Assembly: GCA_045633505.1 (NCBI GenBank)
Contig: JAZQYK010000044.1
Location: forward strand, 1 to 7,977
Length of the DNA stretch: 7,977 nucleotides
Reading direction: 5' to 3'
From: Fimenecus sp045633505
GTDB lineage: Bacteria > Bacillota > Clostridia > Oscillospirales > Acutalibacteraceae
The translations under genes and the position numbers were made by a program. The notes below the pieces were generated by a model that was not told where the DNA came from, did no database searches, and worked only from the letters and a program-made list of their open reading frames with translations. Positions 5,774-7,977 of the stretch are shown here, piece after piece. How positions within the stretch are numbered: position 1 is the stretch's first letter; each line of letters starts with the position of its first letter.

Positions 5774-7240
5774 ATGGCTGAAAATAAAGGCGATATTCGT
5801 TACGTTGGCGTTAAAGAAACCCTTGCCTATGGTATTGCGAATGCAGGTCAATGCTTTGGTTACAATATTATCGCAGGCAGTTATCTTTCGCTTTTCTTTG
5901 TAAAGGTTTTTGGTGTACCACCTGAAGCAGTTGCGGCAATGATGCTGTTTTTAGGACTCTGGGATACAATAAATGACCCACTTATGGGTTCGATTATTGA
6001 CCGAACGAGAACTCGTTATGGTAAACTACGTCCATACCTTTTAATTGTTCCAATACCATTGGGGATTGCAACAATTATGCTTTTTGCGGGTCCTGAGATT
6101 CTTGGTGACAAAGCAGAAAACACTGCAAAAATCATTTATATGTTTGTCACATATTTCTTATGGGAACTTTTCTACACATTGGGCGACGTACCATTCTGGG
6201 GAATGAGTGCGGCAATAAGTCCTTCCCCTTCCGACCGCACAAGAGTTATTTCTTCCGCAAGATTTATTTCGGGTCTTATTGGTGGACTTTCAACAACTAT
6301 TCTCGTTGTACTTATGGATTTAAGTAACAATGGTTCAATTCCATTGTCATTATCGCAAGTGTTCTTGCTCATGGCAATTATTTCAGGAACTTTTGGTATG
6401 GCTCTTTTCTCACTTTCGGGTATATGCACCAAAGAAAGAGTTGTACAAACAATTAAAGAGCCAAGTATTCTTGACGGGTTCAAGGCTCTTCTCAAAAACA
6501 AACCTTTGCTTCTGATTGTTATCGGCAATGTGCTTTCTGCAATCAGCGGTATCGGTGGTTTCTTTCAGGCATATTACTACTCAGAAGTTGTTAATATGAA
6601 CTCACTTACAATCGTAATTGCCTTACCTGGTACAATTTTAGGTTTTATTACTTATCTTCTTATCCCTAAAATCAAGCAGAAATTTGACAACAGACAAATT
6701 ATTTTCCTTAATGGTTTTGCAAGACTTATTATGGGCACAATCGTTTTCTTAGTTGGTGTTAAATGCTTTACAAACCTTTGGATTGTTGTACCACTTTTAA
6801 TGATTCAAAATCTTCTTTTCAGTTTCTTTAATACAATAAATATGGTTATTCCAACTGAAATGATTGGTGACACAATCGACTATATGGAATGGAAAACAGG
6901 TGAAAGAAACGAAGGTGTTTCATTCTCTGTGCTTACGTTCGTAGGAAAACTTACAGGCTCAATTTCAGGTACAATCGGCAACTGGCTTTTGCCAATAATC
7001 GGTCTTTCGTTTGTTAAAATCAGCGAAACCGAAACAATGACGGTTAAGGCTTATGGTTACACAGATACTCTTATCTGGGGTATGTTTACGTTAGCTCCTG
7101 CTGTTTTAGGGCTTCTTCCGCTTATTCCATATATCTGGTATGACCTTACCGGTGACAAGTTAAAGCAAGTACGTGAAGATATGGCTGAACGCCGTTCAGT
7201 CCTTTCAAAAGGAGTTTCAGGAGGTGCAGAAAATGAGTAA
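5774..7240 (+). CDS. GPH-family (MFS) sugar:cation symporter
   Basis: The product has 488 residues and about 12 predicted membrane helices. It belongs to the glycoside-pentoside-hexuronide:cation symporter family (MelB/XynB type), which imports small glycosides with Na+ or H+. The first family signature is at 63-87: W63, D64, D68, P69, G72, D76, then RYGKLRPYLL, with the acidic residues typical of the cation site. The second signature is DTIDYMEWKTGERNEG at 366-381, in the loop after the central helices. PSDRTR (152-157) is another family feature. AAGGGAAGGAG (5754-5764) lies 9 nt before the ATG, inside the end of the mannosidase gene, so the two are probably translated together. The substrate is inferred from that neighbour as a mannose-containing oligosaccharide; the sequence alone does not fix it. 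The end overlaps the next gene by 8 nt. Confidence 0.92.
   Translation: MAENKGDIRYVGVKETLAYGIANAGQCFGYNIIAGSYLSLFFVKVFGVPPEAVAAMMLFLGLWDTINDPLMGSIIDRTRTRYGKLRPYLLIVPIPLGIATIMLFAGPEILGDKAENTAKIIYMFVTYFLWELFYTLGDVPFWGMSAAISPSPSDRTRVISSARFISGLIGGLSTTILVVLMDLSNNGSIPLSLSQVFLLMAIISGTFGMALFSLSGICTKERVVQTIKEPSILDGFKALLKNKPLLLIVIGNVLSAISGIGGFFQAYYYSEVVNMNSLTIVIALPGTILGFITYLLIPKIKQKFDNRQIIFLNGFARLIMGTIVFLVGVKCFTNLWIVVPLLMIQNLLFSFFNTINMVIPTEMIGDTIDYMEWKTGERNEGVSFSVLTFVGKLTGSISGTIGNWLLPIIGLSFVKISETETMTVKAYGYTDTLIWGMFTLAPAVLGLLPLIPYIWYDLTGDKLKQVREDMAERRSVLSKGVSGGAENE
7219..7226 (+). promoter_or_regulatory. Strong Shine-Dalgarno site inside the symporter gene
   Basis: AGGAGGTG is a near-perfect anti-SD match 6 nt before the ATG at 7233. 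It rules out the longer reading from 7173, which lies deep in the symporter gene and has no comparable site. It also shows that the small downstream gene is really translated, with coupling to the end of the symporter. Confidence 0.85.
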
Positions 7241-7835
7241 TTGTCCAAAATGCAATGAAAAATTATCACCTTTTTATATGAAACAGAATTGTCCTAAATG
7301 CAATACTAATTTAGTGTATTACGACTTGGATAACCGTCTTAAAGCAGACCACGAAAAAGCAATAAAAGAGCAAGAAGCAGTTGACAAAGTGCTTAACAAC
7401 ATTAAAACTTCTGCTTTTGGCGGTAAATTACAGATTGCAAGATTTGTGCTTATGTTCAGCCCGCTTTTGTGGATGTGCTTGCCGATGTTCAAAGCAAATG
7501 ACGGCGAAAACGTTACTCTCATAAGCGTGATTATGGGTATTATAAACGGTGGCTTTGATTTTGGTAACCCGTCATACTTATTCCCGTTTATCACAATGGT
7601 GTGCATTATTCTTTTCTCACTTATGGTGATTATTTCATCACTGTTTTCAGTGGGTAAGAAAGCAATAAAAAAGATTAAGATTTTCCAGAGTATCAATTAT
7701 CTTGTTCTTTTAATCTGTTGTGTGCTTTGTATGTTTAATGGTGCAGATATTTCTTATGGTGCTGCACTTACTTTACTTACCTACGCTATCACAGACACAT
7801 TACATATTAAAATCGACAAAAAACTCAACAAATAG
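7233..7835 (+). CDS. Zinc-ribbon multi-pass membrane protein of unknown function
   Basis: The 200-residue product begins with two CPxC knuckles (C4/C7 and C20/C23, 12 residues apart), the pattern of a four-cysteine zinc ribbon. A charged, probably helical linker follows (about 32-58). Membrane segments then lie at about 69-86, 115-138, 154-168 and 172-188, with a less certain hydrophobic stretch near 94-106. The tail is lysine-rich (KIDKKLNK). By charge, the ribbon is likely on the cytoplasmic side. I do not recognise a named family beyond zinc-ribbon membrane protein. The start is fixed by AGGAGGTG 6 nt upstream, and the gene overlaps the symporter stop by 8 nt, so it is last in the mannoside operon. 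A helper, stability or sensing role for the symporter is possible but is only suggested by position. A hairpin terminator starts at its stop codon. Confidence 0.85.
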   Translation: MSNCPKCNEKLSPFYMKQNCPKCNTNLVYYDLDNRLKADHEKAIKEQEAVDKVLNNIKTSAFGGKLQIARFVLMFSPLLWMCLPMFKANDGENVTLISVIMGIINGGFDFGNPSYLFPFITMVCIILFSLMVIISSLFSVGKKAIKKIKIFQSINYLVLLICCVLCMFNGADISYGAALTLLTYAITDTLHIKIDKKLNK

Positions 7836-7869
7836 AGTTAGACAAATTGGAGTTTGTCGGGCTCTTTTG
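7834..7869 (+). terminator. Rho-independent terminator of the operon
   Basis: AGAGTT (7834-7839) pairs with GGCTCT (7860-7865) using two G-T wobbles. After one A-G mismatch, GACAAA (7841-7846) pairs perfectly with TTTGTC (7853-7858) around a TTGGAG loop. The T-rich run TCTTTTGT follows. The structure starts at the TAG stop of the last gene. The inner stem is built from the 15-bp repeat that also occurs at 122-136. Confidence 0.75.
7841..7855 (+). repeat. 15-bp repeat, right copy
   Basis: GACAAATTGGAGTTT is identical to the minus-strand reading of 122-136. Here it forms most of the inner hairpin of the operon terminator. In the left copy the same word lies after a separate, stronger terminator. 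An exact 15-mer with matching flanks in the same position relative to two outward transcription units suggests a dispersed 3'-end element rather than chance. Confidence 0.6.
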
Positions 7870-7872
7870 TAT

Positions 7873-7932
7873 GGTGATATCACCCTCTTGTCTCCCCTGA
7901 AAGGGGAGATGTCACGAAGTGACAGAGGGGTT
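7873..7932. repeat. Nested palindromic intergenic repeat, complete copy
   Basis: It starts with the 12-bp perfect palindrome GGTGATATCACC (7873-7884). An outer stem CCCTCT (7883-7888) / AGAGGG (7924-7929) then encloses two hairpins: TCTCCCCT/AGGGGAGA with a GAA loop (7891-7909), and TGTCAC/GTGACA with a GAA loop (7910-7924). Together these make a three-way junction, sharing one base at 7924. The copy ends in GAGGGGTT (7925-7932), which can instead pair with the next copy. No coding signal is seen. Such CCCCT-bounded repeats are common between genes in gut Clostridia (from memory). Confidence 0.7.
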
Positions 7933-7948
7933 ATTCAATTAAACAACA

Positions 7949-7977
7949 AACCCCTCAGTCTCGCATACGCTCGACAG
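7949..7977 (-). repeat. Second, inverted copy of the palindromic repeat, cut by the window end
   Basis: AACCCCTC (7949-7956) is the exact reverse complement of GAGGGGTT at 7925-7932, across a 16-nt AT-rich spacer. Read on the minus strand, the copy has a hairpin GTCGAGC-GTAT-GCGAGAC (with two adjacent G-A mismatches) just before GAGGGGTT. This is the same place where the first copy has its TGTCAC-GAA-GTGACA hairpin. The stem bases differ but the layout is kept. The element continues past the window. Confidence 0.6.

Noticed and set aside
7173..7232. Longer start for the zinc-ribbon protein, adding 20 residues
   Set aside because: It lies inside the symporter gene without a ribosome site, while AGGAGGTG stands 6 nt before the ATG at 7233 and the CPxC motif then begins at residue 4.
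7883..7929. Cloverleaf-like fold that might be a tRNA or small RNA gene
   Set aside because: It has only two arms and an outer stem, no T-loop or anticodon features, and is built from repeat-type palindromes.
7873..7977. CRISPR array
   Set aside because: There are only two inverted, non-identical units with no regular direct repeats or spacers.

Overview
The window looks like a chromosomal carbohydrate-use locus from a low-to-moderate GC, anaerobic, gut-type Clostridia (Oscillospirales/Ruminococcaceae-like). This assignment is an inference. It rests on AT-rich intergenic DNA, strong AGGAGG-type ribosome sites, GH/GPH gene families typical of these bacteria, and palindromic intergenic repeats of a kind common in their genomes. 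No rRNA, tRNA, CRISPR array, transposase or phage gene is visible.

Layout: positions 1-184 are non-coding. They hold a GC-rich palindromic repeat (1-57), a TTTGCA-rich stretch between short inverted repeats (72-120), a 15-bp repeat (122-136) and the terminator of the first gene (141-170). The first gene (185-2431, minus strand) encodes a secreted, C-terminally membrane-anchored protein with the architecture of a GH51 alpha-L-arabinofuranosidase but with a damaged active site. A divergent intergenic region (2432-2603) holds a good candidate promoter for each direction. A plus-strand operon follows: a cytoplasmic GH38 alpha-mannosidase (2604-5771), a GPH-family sugar:cation symporter 2 nt later (5774-7240), and a small zinc-ribbon, multi-pass membrane protein of unknown function whose start overlaps the symporter by 8 nt (7233-7835). 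The operon ends in a hairpin terminator (7834-7869). The rest of the window (7873-7977) is a dense set of palindromes made of two inverted copies of one dispersed repeat.

How the parts may work together: the symporter would import a small mannoside (or related glycoside) and the alpha-mannosidase would release mannose inside the cell. The divergent GH51-like protein faces outward on the membrane. It has lost the acid/base glutamate and the RFPGG loop, so it may bind or sense glycans rather than cut them. No regulator gene and no obvious extracellular endo-enzyme lie in the window. The most interesting points are the apparent pseudo-glycosidase, the coupled zinc-ribbon membrane protein, and the 15-bp repeat found just past the 3' end of both outward-reading transcription units.
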